Counted from the first letter of the stretch, positions 51,543-60,336 are shown. The stretch: DNA of 64,000 nucleotides from Albirhodobacter sp042466415 (GCF_042466415.1 NZ_JAXHCH010000002.1:1550001-1614000); one strand, 5' to 3'. A program made the numbers and translations. The notes: generated by a model not told the origin, from the sequence alone.

Positions 51543-51992
51543 TCAGTCGAATTTACGCGAGGGTGCCAGAACCAGCGCCTCGCCTTTCAAGACCACGGTA
51601 TCGCCCACCGCGCAGTGGGTTTCAAGGGTCACGCGCCGCCGGGAATGGTCAATTGCGACGACCTTGACCTCTGCATAGACGATATCGCCCGGACGCACCG
51701 GCGCCATGAACTTAAGCGACTGCCCGAGATACACCGTGCCGTGGCCCGGGAGTTGCTCGCCAATGACCGCTGAAATCAGGCCGGCGGTCAGCATCCCATG
51801 CGCGATGCGCCCTTCGAAAATTGTATCCTTGGCGTAGGCATCATCGAGGTGGACAGGGTTCCTATCGGTCGAGACTTCCGCGAACAGCTCGATATCGCGA
51901 TCGGTGATCTCCTTGCGGAGATATCGCAGCATCCCAATTTCAAGATCTTCGATGCAAATCGTGCCGCGCGGGAAATTATCGAGCATGGTCAT
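51543..51992 (-). CDS. MaoC-like (R)-specific enoyl-CoA hydratase
   Basis: This 149-residue hotdog-fold protein of the MaoC family has the conserved FAEVSTDRNPVHLDDAYA (residues 38-55), which holds the catalytic Asp/His, and RIAHGMLTAGLISAVIG with the substrate channel. Such enzymes hydrate enoyl-CoA, for instance in fatty-acid or polyhydroxyalkanoate metabolism, or act on other acyl-CoA thioesters. ATG 51992 has AAGGGA 5 bases upstream; a start at 52043 is unlikely. It is 30 bases upstream of ribF. Confidence 0.88.
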   Translation of the reverse strand: MTMLDNFPRGTICIEDLEIGMLRYLRKEITDRDIELFAEVSTDRNPVHLDDAYAKDTIFEGRIAHGMLTAGLISAVIGEQLPGHGTVYLGQSLKFMAPVRPGDIVYAEVKVVAIDHSRRRVTLETHCAVGDTVVLKGEALVLAPSRKFD

Positions 51993-52121
51993 GGCGTCCC
52001 TTGGGTTCATGTTGCACTGCAGCATAGCACGCAAAAAATCCACCGCGCAAGTTATTTACGATTTATGGCCGTATGTTGTATTATTATTTCCCCCAATACT
52101 AGCCCTGCGGAAAATGCACAC

Positions 52122-52154
52122 CCAAAGAAAAAGGGAGGCAGCTTGCCCCCCTTC
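52122..52154 (-). terminator. Terminator downstream of the HAD phosphatase gene
   Basis: On the minus strand AAGGGGGGCA pairs with TGCCTCCCTT (one mismatch, loop AGC) and is followed by TTTCTTT. It lies 40 bases after the stop. Confidence 0.75.
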
Positions 52155-52194
52155 TTAGCTAAAATGTCGCGATGAACCGTCAAATCAGGCGCGC

Positions 52195-53073
52195 TTAGCG
52201 CAGCTTGCCGACCGAATAGCGTGGATTTTGTTGCCGCATGGCGAGCCAAGGCTCCAACAAAGCGGTGTCGGGGTTCTGAACATCCGGCCCGAACTGATCG
52301 TGCCCCAAACCGCCCGTCACGAACAAAACATCCATCCCCTCGCCCGCCGCTCCGGCGACATCCGTATTGATCCCGTCGCCAATCGCGAGAAGCGTCACGC
52401 CTTCGGCCAAACCATGCGCGGCCAGTTTGCGCCGCGCCATGTCATAAATCGGCGGGTGAGGCTTGCCGAAATACAGCGATACGCCGCCCATTTCCTCGTA
52501 CAGCGCCGCGATCGCGCCCGCGCAGTAGATCCGCGTCTCGCCCTTATCCACGACGATATCGGGATTTGCGCAGAGCAACGGCATGCCGCGCGTTTTCGCT
52601 GCGAGCAATTTAGGGCGATAATCCTCTGGAACCTCGTTCACCTCATCGAACGGCCCCGTGCAAATAATCCCCTCCGCCTCCTCAAAGCTTACGCGCTCAA
52701 CGCCCTCCTGCCCCGCCCAAGCCTGCGGAATCGCGGTAAAGAATCCCTCGTCCTTATCTGGCCCGAGATGCCAGACCTTGCGCCCCACAGCGCCTGCGAG
52801 CATCGCGTCTTGCGCCGCGTCACCTGATGTGACGATTAAATCCCATGCATCGCGCGGTACGCCCATCGCATCCAACTGTTCGGCGACAAACATTTCCGGA
52901 CGTGGCGCATTGGTAAGCAGCACAACAGTCCCGCCCTGCGCACGGTAAGACTGCAACGCTTTGACGGCGTCGGGGAAAGCCTCCACGCCATTGTGCAAGC
53001 ATCCCCAAAGGTCACAAAGTACGGCGTCGTAATGGGCGGAAACATCTTCTAGCGATTGGATAATCTGGGTCAT
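52195..53073 (-). CDS. HAD-superfamily phosphatase, TIGR01459/NagD-like
   Basis: This 292-residue IIA-type HAD hydrolase has its nucleophile Asp in AVLCDLWGCLHNG (motif I, residues 18-30), then VVLLTNAPRP (motif II Thr/Asn), and LLAIGDGINTDVAGAAGEGM (motif IV acid pair) near residue 235. PHPPIYDMARRKL is the motif III Lys region. The substrate is unknown; NagD-type enzymes dephosphorylate small sugars or nucleotides. The ATG at 53073 has GAGGA upstream. Confidence 0.9.
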   Translation of the reverse strand: MTQIIQSLEDVSAHYDAVLCDLWGCLHNGVEAFPDAVKALQSYRAQGGTVVLLTNAPRPEMFVAEQLDAMGVPRDAWDLIVTSGDAAQDAMLAGAVGRKVWHLGPDKDEGFFTAIPQAWAGQEGVERVSFEEAEGIICTGPFDEVNEVPEDYRPKLLAAKTRGMPLLCANPDIVVDKGETRIYCAGAIAALYEEMGGVSLYFGKPHPPIYDMARRKLAAHGLAEGVTLLAIGDGINTDVAGAAGEGMDVLFVTGGLGHDQFGPDVQNPDTALLEPWLAMRQQNPRYSVGKLR

Positions 53074-53260
53074 ATCGGTCCTCTCAATGCGGCGGTGCGC
53101 CCTGCTTGGCAGAGATATAGGACAGGCGCATAACAATTACCAACGCACAACAGAGGCGCAGCCGCGCGCGCGCATCGATTTTCGGGGGCGCGTCATAGTC
53201 TACGAGCACCTTTTGCGCGATGACGCCGAGGGAAGCCCCCCGCCTGCGCGCCCGAATAGC

Positions 53261-53286
53261 AAAAGGGCGAGGATAACCCCGCCCTT
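53261..53286 (-). terminator. Terminator downstream of the Mn-pyrophosphatase gene
   Basis: On the minus strand AAGGGCGGGG, loop TTAT and CCTCGCCCTT form the stem, followed by TT and G. It lies 24 bases after the stop. Confidence 0.7.
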
Positions 53287-53309
53287 CACGTCGTTAAAGG
53301 CTGAGACGC

Positions 53310-54230
53310 TTACGCCTTGAGGACAGGCATGATCTGTTTCTTGCGCGACATGACGCCCGGCAACACGACCGTATCGCCAGTGACCGTGCACCCGAACGAC
53401 GATTCCGCGATCATTTTCACGGTTTCATTCGGCACGAGCAACGTGGCTTCTTCTTTCAAGATGTCGATAATGAACAACAAGACCTCTTGGGCCCCGTCTT
53501 CTTTTGCCACAGCAGGCATCGACGCCATCAAGCTGTCTTTGCGGTCCAAAAGAAGCTTCGGCGCGGTCGTCTCCAGAACGGAGACACGCAGATCGGTCGC
53601 GCCCACGGTGTATTCTTTCGAATCCATCCGCAAAAGCTCCGCATCCGAGAACGCCGAAACATCTGATTTCGCCTCGAACATCGCGCTCGCCAATTCATTA
53701 ATCGACACGCCCAGATCGTTTGCGAGAATTTCGCAAACTTCCTTATCGTGCGGCGTCGTTGTCGGTGAGCGGAATTCCAGCGTATCGGACAGGATGCACG
53801 ACAGCATCGCGCCTTTGATCCCGCGCGGCGCCTTCGCCAAATCGTCGCCGATCAGATCAAACATGATCGTTGCGGTGCAAGCCAGAGGGCGGATCGTGAT
53901 ATCGATTGGGCCTTTGGTTTCCAAGCCACCAACCAGTTTGTGGTGGTCGATGATCGCAAGGATATCGGCGCCGTGGATGCCTGCGGGCAATTCAGCGGGA
54001 TTGTTGGTGTCAACGATGACCACCTGCTCGCCCGCGCCCAGATCTGCGATAATCGCGGGTTTTGGCAGATCCCAATGTTGAAGCACGAAAGCGGCCTCGG
54101 TATTCGGCTCGCCCAGCAAGACCGGATCGGCCTTCACGCCTTTGATTTCGCTGAGATACCAAGCCCAAATAATAGGGGAGCCGGTGGAATCGGTGTCGGG
54201 GGATTTATGGCCCAGAACCTTGATGGTCAT
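53310..54230 (-). CDS. ppaC: Manganese-dependent inorganic pyrophosphatase
   Basis: This 306-residue family II pyrophosphatase cleaves PPi and so drives biosynthesis. The DHH-family motifs are VLGHKSPDTDSTGS (residues 4-17, metal ligands His/Asp), the DTNN and DHHKL segments near 77 and 98, and SRKKQIMP at the C terminus, the substrate-binding motif. The length is the family norm. The ATG at 54230 gives MTIKVLGHKS; ATG 54242 adds four residues. It is monocistronic with its own terminator. Confidence 0.94.
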   Translation of the reverse strand: MTIKVLGHKSPDTDSTGSPIIWAWYLSEIKGVKADPVLLGEPNTEAAFVLQHWDLPKPAIIADLGAGEQVVIVDTNNPAELPAGIHGADILAIIDHHKLVGGLETKGPIDITIRPLACTATIMFDLIGDDLAKAPRGIKGAMLSCILSDTLEFRSPTTTPHDKEVCEILANDLGVSINELASAMFEAKSDVSAFSDAELLRMDSKEYTVGATDLRVSVLETTAPKLLLDRKDSLMASMPAVAKEDGAQEVLLFIIDILKEEATLLVPNETVKMIAESSFGCTVTGDTVVLPGVMSRKKQIMPVLKA

Positions 54231-54339
54231 ATGCGCTCTCACTTAACAAAGACAGGTTTGCTGCCTTATAGGCGCGCCGTTCATCCTTGTCACGCCTCGC
54301 GACGCTTACGCAACGGGCCGACAACCCCCTGATGGCCGT

Positions 54340-55428
54340 TCAGTAAGGCGAAATCGTCCATCCGCGCTGCGCGAGCAGGTTCAAGACCCCGTCCTCCCCC
54401 GCCAGATGCAGCGCGCCCGCCGCCATCACCACAGGTTTGCCTGCGGCCGTGGCCGCTGCCGCCTCAATCACCGGAACCCATGCATGATTGCGCTGCACCA
54501 TGAGTTGATCCTCTGAAAGCGCCAATTGCCGCTCAATCACCTCTGGCGGCAACGTTGTATCCTGACGTGCCAGCCAATCGGAAAATTCCCAAATCAACCG
54601 CGTCTCGCCTTTGAAATAGGCATCCGCGAGGGTTGTCGTCATGTCGTCATTCTTGCCCTCAACCGCCAGCGCCCCCACGACCAGATCGCGCTGCTCCGCC
54701 TCGGGGAGGTCCTCGAACAGATGGAAGGCCGTGTCGTAGGATTCGAGCGCGCGGATTGGCAGGTTCCGCAATTGCGCGGCATGCATGATCTGTTTGTCCA
54801 AGCCTTCCGCACCTTCAGCGATCGCCTGCATTGCGCAAGGGCTCATCGAAATCACGATTGCCGCATACCAAGGCTTGAACTTCGCGCCGAAAATCGGCGG
54901 GATACCGCGCGCCTCCAACGCCACTGTGAGGCGTTCCCAATCCGCCGGATCGAGCAGCTCGGGGAGCGTCGGACCATCAAGGTCGAACATCAGATCAGGG
55001 CGACTCGCGAGTTCGGATTGCAACCGCGACTCCTCTTTCGGGCCCGCCTCGACAAGAAGGCTCGCGGCCTGATCAAGCACAGGAGCGATACGCGCCAGCA
55101 GTGCGGCGTGGCGCGGATCATCCAGATGATATGTGCCAATGATGATCGCGCTTTGCTCTTTAGACGCCGCCGAACCCAGAGGCGCGGCCTTTGTGGCGCG
55201 CCACACCAGCCCTTTGGCATAGGGCGCCGCATCGGCGGCAGCACGGATCTGCGCGAGCTCCGCAGGCGGGAGTTGATCCATCAAGTTCACACCTGCGCAA
55301 TGCGCGTTGGCGTCGGCGGCCAATCCCCAACCCACCGCCAATGAGAAAACTGACGCGGCGAGGCCGGAACGGCGCTTTGGCAAACCAAACCGGCGCAGTC
55401 GCCCGATCAAACCTATCCGCATCCTCAA
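54340..55428 (-). CDS. TraB/GumN family protein, exported
   Basis: This 362-residue protein has an N-terminal signal peptide (basic MRMRIGLIGRLRRF, then a hydrophobic stretch, with a cut near ANA at about 41). The TraB/GumN core includes IIGTYHLDDPR (the GTxH motif with His, near 100-110), several conserved Glu, and the final VMAAGALHLAGEDGVLNLLAQRGW. The His/Glu set resembles a metalloprotease active site. Bacterial members are uncharacterised. It is divergent from groESL. Confidence 0.87.
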   Translation of the reverse strand: MRMRIGLIGRLRRFGLPKRRSGLAASVFSLAVGWGLAADANAHCAGVNLMDQLPPAELAQIRAAADAAPYAKGLVWRATKAAPLGSAASKEQSAIIIGTYHLDDPRHAALLARIAPVLDQAASLLVEAGPKEESRLQSELASRPDLMFDLDGPTLPELLDPADWERLTVALEARGIPPIFGAKFKPWYAAIVISMSPCAMQAIAEGAEGLDKQIMHAAQLRNLPIRALESYDTAFHLFEDLPEAEQRDLVVGALAVEGKNDDMTTTLADAYFKGETRLIWEFSDWLARQDTTLPPEVIERQLALSEDQLMVQRNHAWVPVIEAAAATAAGKPVVMAAGALHLAGEDGVLNLLAQRGWTISPY

Positions 55429-55705
55429 ACCCTCCGTGCATCATCGCCGCGCCCGTCCCACGACAGCGCAGGCGACGGTGTGTGATCCCCAGACACTCGC
55501 AGTTTCATGGCGCCTTGACCAGCCATCGGCGGCATCCTGCGCGCGGAGAATTTGCGGGTTTGTCCATCGGGGGTTTAACTTGATCAAATCGTGACTATGT
55601 AACCCGCCTATACCGCGTTTACGCCCAATTTCCTTTGGTATTTCCGGTGAAGCGACGCATCAGAACCTGCCGCAAAAAATTCATAAATTTTGCCGCGCTA
55701 AGGTG

Positions 55706-55734
55706 TTGACAGTGACGGTGTGTAGTGACTAACT
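55706..55734 (+). promoter_or_regulatory. Putative groESL promoter
   Basis: TTGACA (55706-55711) is followed after 17 bases by CTAACT (55729-55734), a weak -10 element. The predicted start falls right before or within the CIRCE element, as usual for HrcA-controlled promoters. The -35 matches the main sigma factor well; a sigma-32-type promoter overlapping it is possible but not evident. Confidence 0.5.
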
Positions 55735-55743
55735 CCCGCATCG

Positions 55744-55770
55744 TTAGCACTCGCCTCCTGTGAGTGCTAA
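55744..55770 (+). promoter_or_regulatory. CIRCE operator (HrcA binding site)
   Basis: TTAGCACTC (55744-55752), nine bases, then GAGTGCTAA (55762-55770): an exact match to the CIRCE consensus inverted repeat. It lies 35 bases before the groES start and shows that HrcA represses groESL. hrcA itself is not in the window. Confidence 0.97.
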
Positions 55771-55804
55771 ATCCAACAACCTGGAACCTTAGGGAGTGAC
55801 CCAG

Positions 55805-56092
55805 ATGGCATTCAAACCGCTTCATGACCGTGTGCTGGTTAAGCGCGTCGCATCGGACGAGAAAACCAAGGGCGGCCTGATCATCCCCGATAGCGCCAAA
55901 GAAAAACCGGCTGAGGGCGAAATCGTCGCAGTGGGCGAAGGCGCACGCAAGGACTCGGGCGAGCTGATCGCACCTTCCGTAAAAGTTGGCGATATCGTTT
56001 TGTTCGGCAAATGGTCGGGCACCGAAGTGACGCTCAACGGCGAAGAACTTCTGATCATGAAAGAAGGCGACATCATGGGGATCATCGGCTGA
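55805..56092 (+). CDS. groES: Co-chaperonin GroES
   Basis: This 95-residue subunit of the heptameric lid of GroEL begins FKPLHDRVLVKRVASDEKT. The mobile loop KTKGGLIIPDSA at about residues 18-29 contacts GroEL, and the roof loop lies near 45-55. The ATG at 55805 has AGGGAG 9 bases upstream. groEL follows after 84 bases. The pair is controlled by the CIRCE element. Confidence 0.97.
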   Translation: MAFKPLHDRVLVKRVASDEKTKGGLIIPDSAKEKPAEGEIVAVGEGARKDSGELIAPSVKVGDIVLFGKWSGTEVTLNGEELLIMKEGDIMGIIG

Positions 56093-56176
56093 TCCAGCCG
56101 ATGCGGCGCGGAGGGATGACCCTCTGCCCCCTCATCTAGCCTCTTTCAAACGTAACTCTATTTAGGAGCCTCAATC

Positions 56177-57823
56177 ATGGCAGCTAAAGAAGTAAAATTC
56201 TCGACTGAAGCCCGCGACCGTATGTTGCGCGGCGTCAACATCCTCGCAGATGCTGTTAAAGTGACCCTCGGCCCAAAAGGCCGTAACGTCGTTTTGGAAA
56301 AATCCTTCGGCGCACCGCGGATCACCAAAGACGGTGTTTCGGTCGCTAAAGAGATCGAGCTTTCCGACAAGTTCGAAAACATGGGCGCGCAGATGGTCAA
56401 AGAAGTGGCCTCGCGCACCAATGACGAAGCAGGCGACGGCACCACAACCGCGACTGTTCTCGCACAAGCGATCGTCAAAGAAGGCATGAAAGCGGTTGCC
56501 GCCGGCATGAACCCGATGGATCTCAAGCGCGGCATCGACCAAGCGACCCTCAAAGTCGTTGAAGCGATCAAAGCGGCTGCACGTCCTGTTTCGGGCACTG
56601 ACGAAGTTGCGCAAGTCGGCACCATCTCGGCAAACGGCGAAGCTTCCATCGGCCGTCAAATCGCAGACGCGATGCAGCGTGTTGGCAACGAAGGTGTGAT
56701 CACCGTCGAAGAAAACAAAGGCATGGAAACGGAAGTTGAAGTCGTTGAGGGCATGCAGTTCGACCGCGGCTACCTCTCGCCTTACTTCGTGACCAACCCT
56801 GACAAAATGATCGCGGATCTCGAAGACTGCATCGTTTTGCTGCACGAGAAAAAACTCTCGTCGCTGCAGCCAATGGTTCCGCTGTTGGAGCAAGTGATCC
56901 AGTCGCAAAAGCCGCTCCTCATCATTGCTGAGGATGTTGAAGGCGAAGCGCTGGCAACTCTCGTTGTGAACAAACTGCGCGGCGGCCTCAAAATCGCAGC
57001 AGTCAAAGCACCGGGCTTCGGCGATCGTCGTAAAGCCATGTTGCAAGACATTGCGATCCTGACCGGCGGCCAAGTGATCTCCGAAGATCTCGGCATGAAG
57101 CTCGAAAATGTCACGATGGACATGCTCGGCTCGGCCAAGAAAATCACGATCACCAAAGAAAACACCACCATCGTTGATGGCGCTGGTGACAAGGCCGAGA
57201 TCGAAGCGCGCGTCGCACAGATCCGCACCCAGATCGAAGAAACCACCTCGGATTACGACAAAGAGAAGCTGCAAGAGCGCGTTGCGAAACTCGCAGGCGG
57301 CGTTGCTGTGATCCGCGTTGGCGGCATGACCGAAGTTGAAGTTAAAGAGCGCAAAGACCGTGTGGACGATGCTCTCAACGCAACTCGCGCTGCTGTTCAA
57401 GAAGGTATCGTCGTTGGCGGCGGCGTCGCTCTGGTTCAGGCTGGCAAGATCCTTGAAGGTCTGACCGGCGCGAACTCCGACGTGAACGCAGGCATCGCTA
57501 TCGTTCGTCGCGCACTCGAAGCACCGCTGCGTCAGATTGCTGACAACGCAGGCGTCGACGGCGCAGTTGTGGCGGGCAAAGTTCGTGAATCCGACGACCT
57601 GACCTTCGGCTTCAACGCACAAACCGAAGAATATGGCGACATGTTCTCCTTCGGCGTTATCGATCCGGCGAAAGTCACCCGCACCGCTCTTGAAGATGCG
57701 GCATCGGTTGCAGGCCTCTTGATCACCACCGAATGCATGGTTGCCGAGAAGCCAGAGCCAAAAGGCGCAGGCGGCGGCATGCCCGATATGGGCGGCATGG
57801 GCGGCATGGGCGGCATGATGTAA
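56177..57823 (+). CDS. groEL: Chaperonin GroEL
   Basis: This 548-residue chaperonin subunit forms the 14-mer folding chamber. The ATP-binding loop DGVSVAKEIELSDKFENMGA (in parts, from residue 52) and DEAGDGTTTATVLAQAI near 83-99 (catalytic Asp87) are intact. The C terminus ends in a GGMGGMGGMM tail, as in most GroEL. AGGAG lies upstream of the ATG. It is co-transcribed with groES and closed by a terminator. Codon use is strongly biased toward highly expressed genes compared with its neighbours. Confidence 0.98.
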   Translation: MAAKEVKFSTEARDRMLRGVNILADAVKVTLGPKGRNVVLEKSFGAPRITKDGVSVAKEIELSDKFENMGAQMVKEVASRTNDEAGDGTTTATVLAQAIVKEGMKAVAAGMNPMDLKRGIDQATLKVVEAIKAAARPVSGTDEVAQVGTISANGEASIGRQIADAMQRVGNEGVITVEENKGMETEVEVVEGMQFDRGYLSPYFVTNPDKMIADLEDCIVLLHEKKLSSLQPMVPLLEQVIQSQKPLLIIAEDVEGEALATLVVNKLRGGLKIAAVKAPGFGDRRKAMLQDIAILTGGQVISEDLGMKLENVTMDMLGSAKKITITKENTTIVDGAGDKAEIEARVAQIRTQIEETTSDYDKEKLQERVAKLAGGVAVIRVGGMTEVEVKERKDRVDDALNATRAAVQEGIVVGGGVALVQAGKILEGLTGANSDVNAGIAIVRRALEAPLRQIADNAGVDGAVVAGKVRESDDLTFGFNAQTEEYGDMFSFGVIDPAKVTRTALEDAASVAGLLITTECMVAEKPEPKGAGGGMPDMGGMGGMGGMM

Positions 57824-57847
57824 TCATCGGCCACGCCGAACGATTCG

Positions 57848-57877
57848 GAAGGGCGGCCCGGTTGGGTCGCCCTTTTC
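57848..57877 (+). terminator. Terminator of groESL
   Basis: AAGGGCGGCCC, loop GGTT and GGGTCGCCCTT (one G-T pair) are followed by TTC, 24 bases after the groEL stop. Confidence 0.75.
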
Positions 57878-57989
57878 TCATCCAACGTGATAAAACATTT
57901 AGAAACTCCCCGAACGGATATACGAAATATCCAATTGCGCTAAATAATCAGCTGATCTGATAAATTTTGTTGCACAATCTCAGGTTGAT

Positions 57990-58009
57990 ATTGTCATAAT
58001 GACGACAAT
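57990..58009. promoter_or_regulatory. Inverted repeat upstream of the EAL protein
   Basis: ATTGTC and GACAAT are exact inverted copies separated by eight bases. They lie 29 bases before the preferred start codon and over an alternative one (57999). An operator role is inferred from symmetry and position only. Confidence 0.35.
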
Positions 58010-58037
58010 GTTACCTAACCATTGGTTGGAGCAATTT

Positions 58038-59297
58038 ATGTTAGATGAATCTGATATTCATAATTTATTTATGCGCGTTACGTGCCGCTCCGCTGAAGAC
58101 CTCTCATCGATGCTGCAACAATGCATGGATGTCTTAACCGCACATCTTTCCCTGCAGTCCATGTATATCGCGCAGGTACGCGATGCCGGCGAACGGATCA
58201 TATGCTTCCATGACACCGGAACGCTCCTGCCAGAGCTTACGATCGGCGCCTCACCACCAATCGCCACGCAAGATGACCCTCTGCCCCATATCCGACTGCC
58301 CATCAAACATCCAAACGGTGCACAGCTTGGTACGATCTACGGCGCATTTTACGCGGGGTTGCCTACGATCACAGACTCCAATCACCGTTTGCTCCGCGCA
58401 GTCTCAGAACTGATCGCAGCGCAGATCTCCGTCATTGAGGCACTTGGCGACGCAGACGATGCCCCTGCCCCCACATCGCCCTCGCGTCCCGCCTCGGCCC
58501 CGCCCGCCCTCAAAAAAACGGCAGCCGCCCCCCCCGTTGATGAGAGCAAGGACATCGCCCTCACACTGGCGCACAACAATATCACCCCGCTGTTTCAACC
58601 GATTATCGGGCTACAGGATATGAAGACCCGCGGCTTCGAAGGGCTTTCGCGCTTTCCCGCCTTACGGCAGCAAAACGTGCAGACAGTCTTCGACGCTGCG
58701 CATCGATCAGGCCTCGGACCCGAACTGGAAATCCAAGCCGTGCGCCAACTGATTACGCAAACGCACGACCGCCTCGATGAATTGGGATTCGTCTCCTTCA
58801 ACCTCTCACAGTCCGTGTTGCAGATGGAGACGCTCCAAGTCTTATATGAGCGCGGCTGCGAAGGCGTTCCCAAGAACGGTTACATTGTCGAAATATCCGA
58901 GGCGGAAGCGGTGGAGAATTTCTGCGAGCTGCGCACAGCCTTGGTGCGTATGCGGCAGGCCGGCCTGAAGATCGCAATCGACGACGTCGGCGCGGGACAA
59001 TCTGGCCTTCGGCATATTTTGATGCTGGAACCCGATATCATCAAAATCGACGTCTCGGTCACAGCGCGGATTGAGACCCATACGGCCAGCCGCGCGATGA
59101 TGGCGGCCTTGAACAGCTACGGAGCGCAGACGGATTGCGAGATCATCGCCGAGGGAATCGAGACCTCCGAGCAGCTGAATATCCTGCGGGGCTTGGGGAC
59201 ATCGATGGGGCAAGGCTTCCTTCTCGGGCGCCCCGCATCCCTCCCTGCGGCCAAGCAAGAGCGCGTGACGCCCCCAGTCGCACAAATGGCTAGCTGA
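58038..59297 (+). CDS. EAL-domain cyclic-di-GMP phosphodiesterase-like protein with N-terminal GAF-like domain
   Basis: This 419-residue protein has an N-terminal sensor region (residues 1-130) resembling a GAF domain, a Pro/Ala-rich linker (about 135-168) and an EAL domain. The EAL core reads FEGLSRF (Glu201) instead of EAL. The other catalytic positions are present: Asn in FNLSQ, Glu in VEISE, Asp-Asp in IDDVG, Lys in IIKID, Glu in AEGIET and Gln in GQGFLLGRP. Loop 6 is unusual, DDVGAGQSGL against the common DDFGTGYSSL. So it may cleave c-di-GMP or only bind it. ATG 58038 has GGAG 6 bases upstream; ATG 57999 is less favoured. No signal peptide or membrane helix is seen. Confidence 0.83.
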   Translation: MLDESDIHNLFMRVTCRSAEDLSSMLQQCMDVLTAHLSLQSMYIAQVRDAGERIICFHDTGTLLPELTIGASPPIATQDDPLPHIRLPIKHPNGAQLGTIYGAFYAGLPTITDSNHRLLRAVSELIAAQISVIEALGDADDAPAPTSPSRPASAPPALKKTAAAPPVDESKDIALTLAHNNITPLFQPIIGLQDMKTRGFEGLSRFPALRQQNVQTVFDAAHRSGLGPELEIQAVRQLITQTHDRLDELGFVSFNLSQSVLQMETLQVLYERGCEGVPKNGYIVEISEAEAVENFCELRTALVRMRQAGLKIAIDDVGAGQSGLRHILMLEPDIIKIDVSVTARIETHTASRAMMAALNSYGAQTDCEIIAEGIETSEQLNILRGLGTSMGQGFLLGRPASLPAAKQERVTPPVAQMAS

Positions 59298-59379
59298 CCC
59301 CACCCTGGACGGCATTTGACCGCGCTCAAGCCTCTGGAATGGTCCCGACGACACGGGATCGGCGGCAGTCGTTTAAAAG

Positions 59380-59730
59380 TTAGTCAACGTCCCAATCATC
59401 ATCGTGGCGCAATCCACCGATCGCCATCCAATCTGCACGGACCCGCGCGACGCGGGTGTCGCCCCAAGTCCGGAAAACGATAACAAAGCCTTCCTCTGTG
59501 ATCATATCTGCGCTGATATCCATCCGGCTATTGGCCTTTTGATCGATATCCCACATCGAGAGCGACACATGCACGGCGGGTGGGGTGCGATAGCGCGAGG
59601 CGAACTCGACGATCCGGCGCAGCTCGCGCGGGCCCTCCCCCGTCCACATGGTGCCGCCATCTTGGTAATCTGAAAACAGGACGAGCGATCCTTGATCAAC
59701 CCCAACCGTCAAACTGTCTAATCGCTGCAT
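59380..59730 (-). CDS. H-type lectin domain protein
   Basis: This 116-residue single-domain protein has the core of H-type lectins: FASRYRTPPAVHVSLSMWDID (in parts, residues 44-64), NSRMDISADMITEEGFVIVFRTWGDTRVARVRADWMAIG (in parts), with the conserved Trp and the R-x-W end. Such domains bind sugars such as N-acetylgalactosamine in agglutinins of snails and slime moulds; bacterial examples occur in Rhodobacterales. It has no signal peptide, so it is either cytosolic or exported by a non-Sec route. It lies downstream of atpC, separated from it by a terminator. Confidence 0.83.
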   Translation of the reverse strand: MQRLDSLTVGVDQGSLVLFSDYQDGGTMWTGEGPRELRRIVEFASRYRTPPAVHVSLSMWDIDQKANSRMDISADMITEEGFVIVFRTWGDTRVARVRADWMAIGGLRHDDDWDVD

Positions 59731-59873
59731 AATGCCCCCTGAAACTTGAAGGAAAGATTTAACCTCGATGTCTTAAAAGAAAACCCCGAATTCGCGTAAG
59801 GGTTGCGCAAAAAGGTCGGTGGTGAGGCTGCGCGCCCAGAACAAAACGTTCTGACATGGCGCCTTGCCGCATG

Positions 59874-59906
59874 AAAAAAGCCCCGCGCCTTGGGCACGGG
59901 GCTTTT
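59874..59906 (-). terminator. Terminator of the ATP synthase operon
   Basis: On the minus strand AAAAGCCCCG...CGGGGCTTTT forms a 10-bp stem with further inner pairs, ending in a T-run, 20 bases after the atpC stop. It closes the atp operon and separates it from the lectin gene. Confidence 0.85.
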
Positions 59907-59926
59907 CAAATTTGAAGATGTCGCAC

Positions 59927-60325
59927 TCAGACTGTGATGTGGTCGCCCAAGGCTTCCATATCCGCCAGCAGTTTCGCAGCATGTGCAACCGCATCCGACG
60001 CTGCCGAGGCATGCGCCTCTTTCGCGGACGCGACCAATTCCGCATGGATTTCACGAGTCAGTTCCTTGGTCGGCAAACCGCGCTCAGCGAGCACGGTTAC
60101 GCTTTCCTGACTGATTTCGGCAAAGCCACCCGTCACTGCATAGTCATGTGTGCCGTCAGAGCCGACAACCGTCAGCACGCCAGGGCGCAGGGTGGTGATG
60201 AGGGCCGTGTGGCCCGGCATCACCGTCATGTCGCCTTCCGCGGACGGAATACGGACCTCGAGGGCCTGAACAGAAGCGAGCTTCCGTTCAGGGGACACGA
60301 GATCGAATTGCATCGTATCGGCCAT
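59927..60325 (-). CDS. atpC: ATP synthase F1 epsilon subunit
   Basis: This 132-residue protein has the N-terminal beta sandwich of the epsilon subunit (MQFDLVSPERKLASVQALEVRIPSAEGDMTVMPGH, seen in parts) and a C-terminal helical hairpin. It links gamma to the c-ring and can inhibit ATP hydrolysis. It is the last gene of the atp operon, 11 bases after atpD, and is followed by a terminator. Confidence 0.94.
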   Translation of the reverse strand: MADTMQFDLVSPERKLASVQALEVRIPSAEGDMTVMPGHTALITTLRPGVLTVVGSDGTHDYAVTGGFAEISQESVTVLAERGLPTKELTREIHAELVASAKEAHASAASDAVAHAAKLLADMEALGDHITV

Positions 60326-60336
60326 GACCCTACCCC

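Larger units (their letters stand above)
55429..55804 (+). other. Divergent region between TraB/GumN and groESL
   Basis: These 376 bases hold the groESL promoter and its CIRCE operator near the right end (55706-55770). The left part is GC-rich and probably contains the promoter of the TraB/GumN gene. A stretch at about 55560-55690 is AT-rich. No other gene is supported. Confidence 0.5.

Noticed and set aside
56171..57622. Long open frame (483 codons) opposite groEL
   Set aside because: It is the antisense shadow of a highly expressed, codon-biased gene; the peptide is His/Phe/Arg-rich with no domain and no ribosome-binding site.
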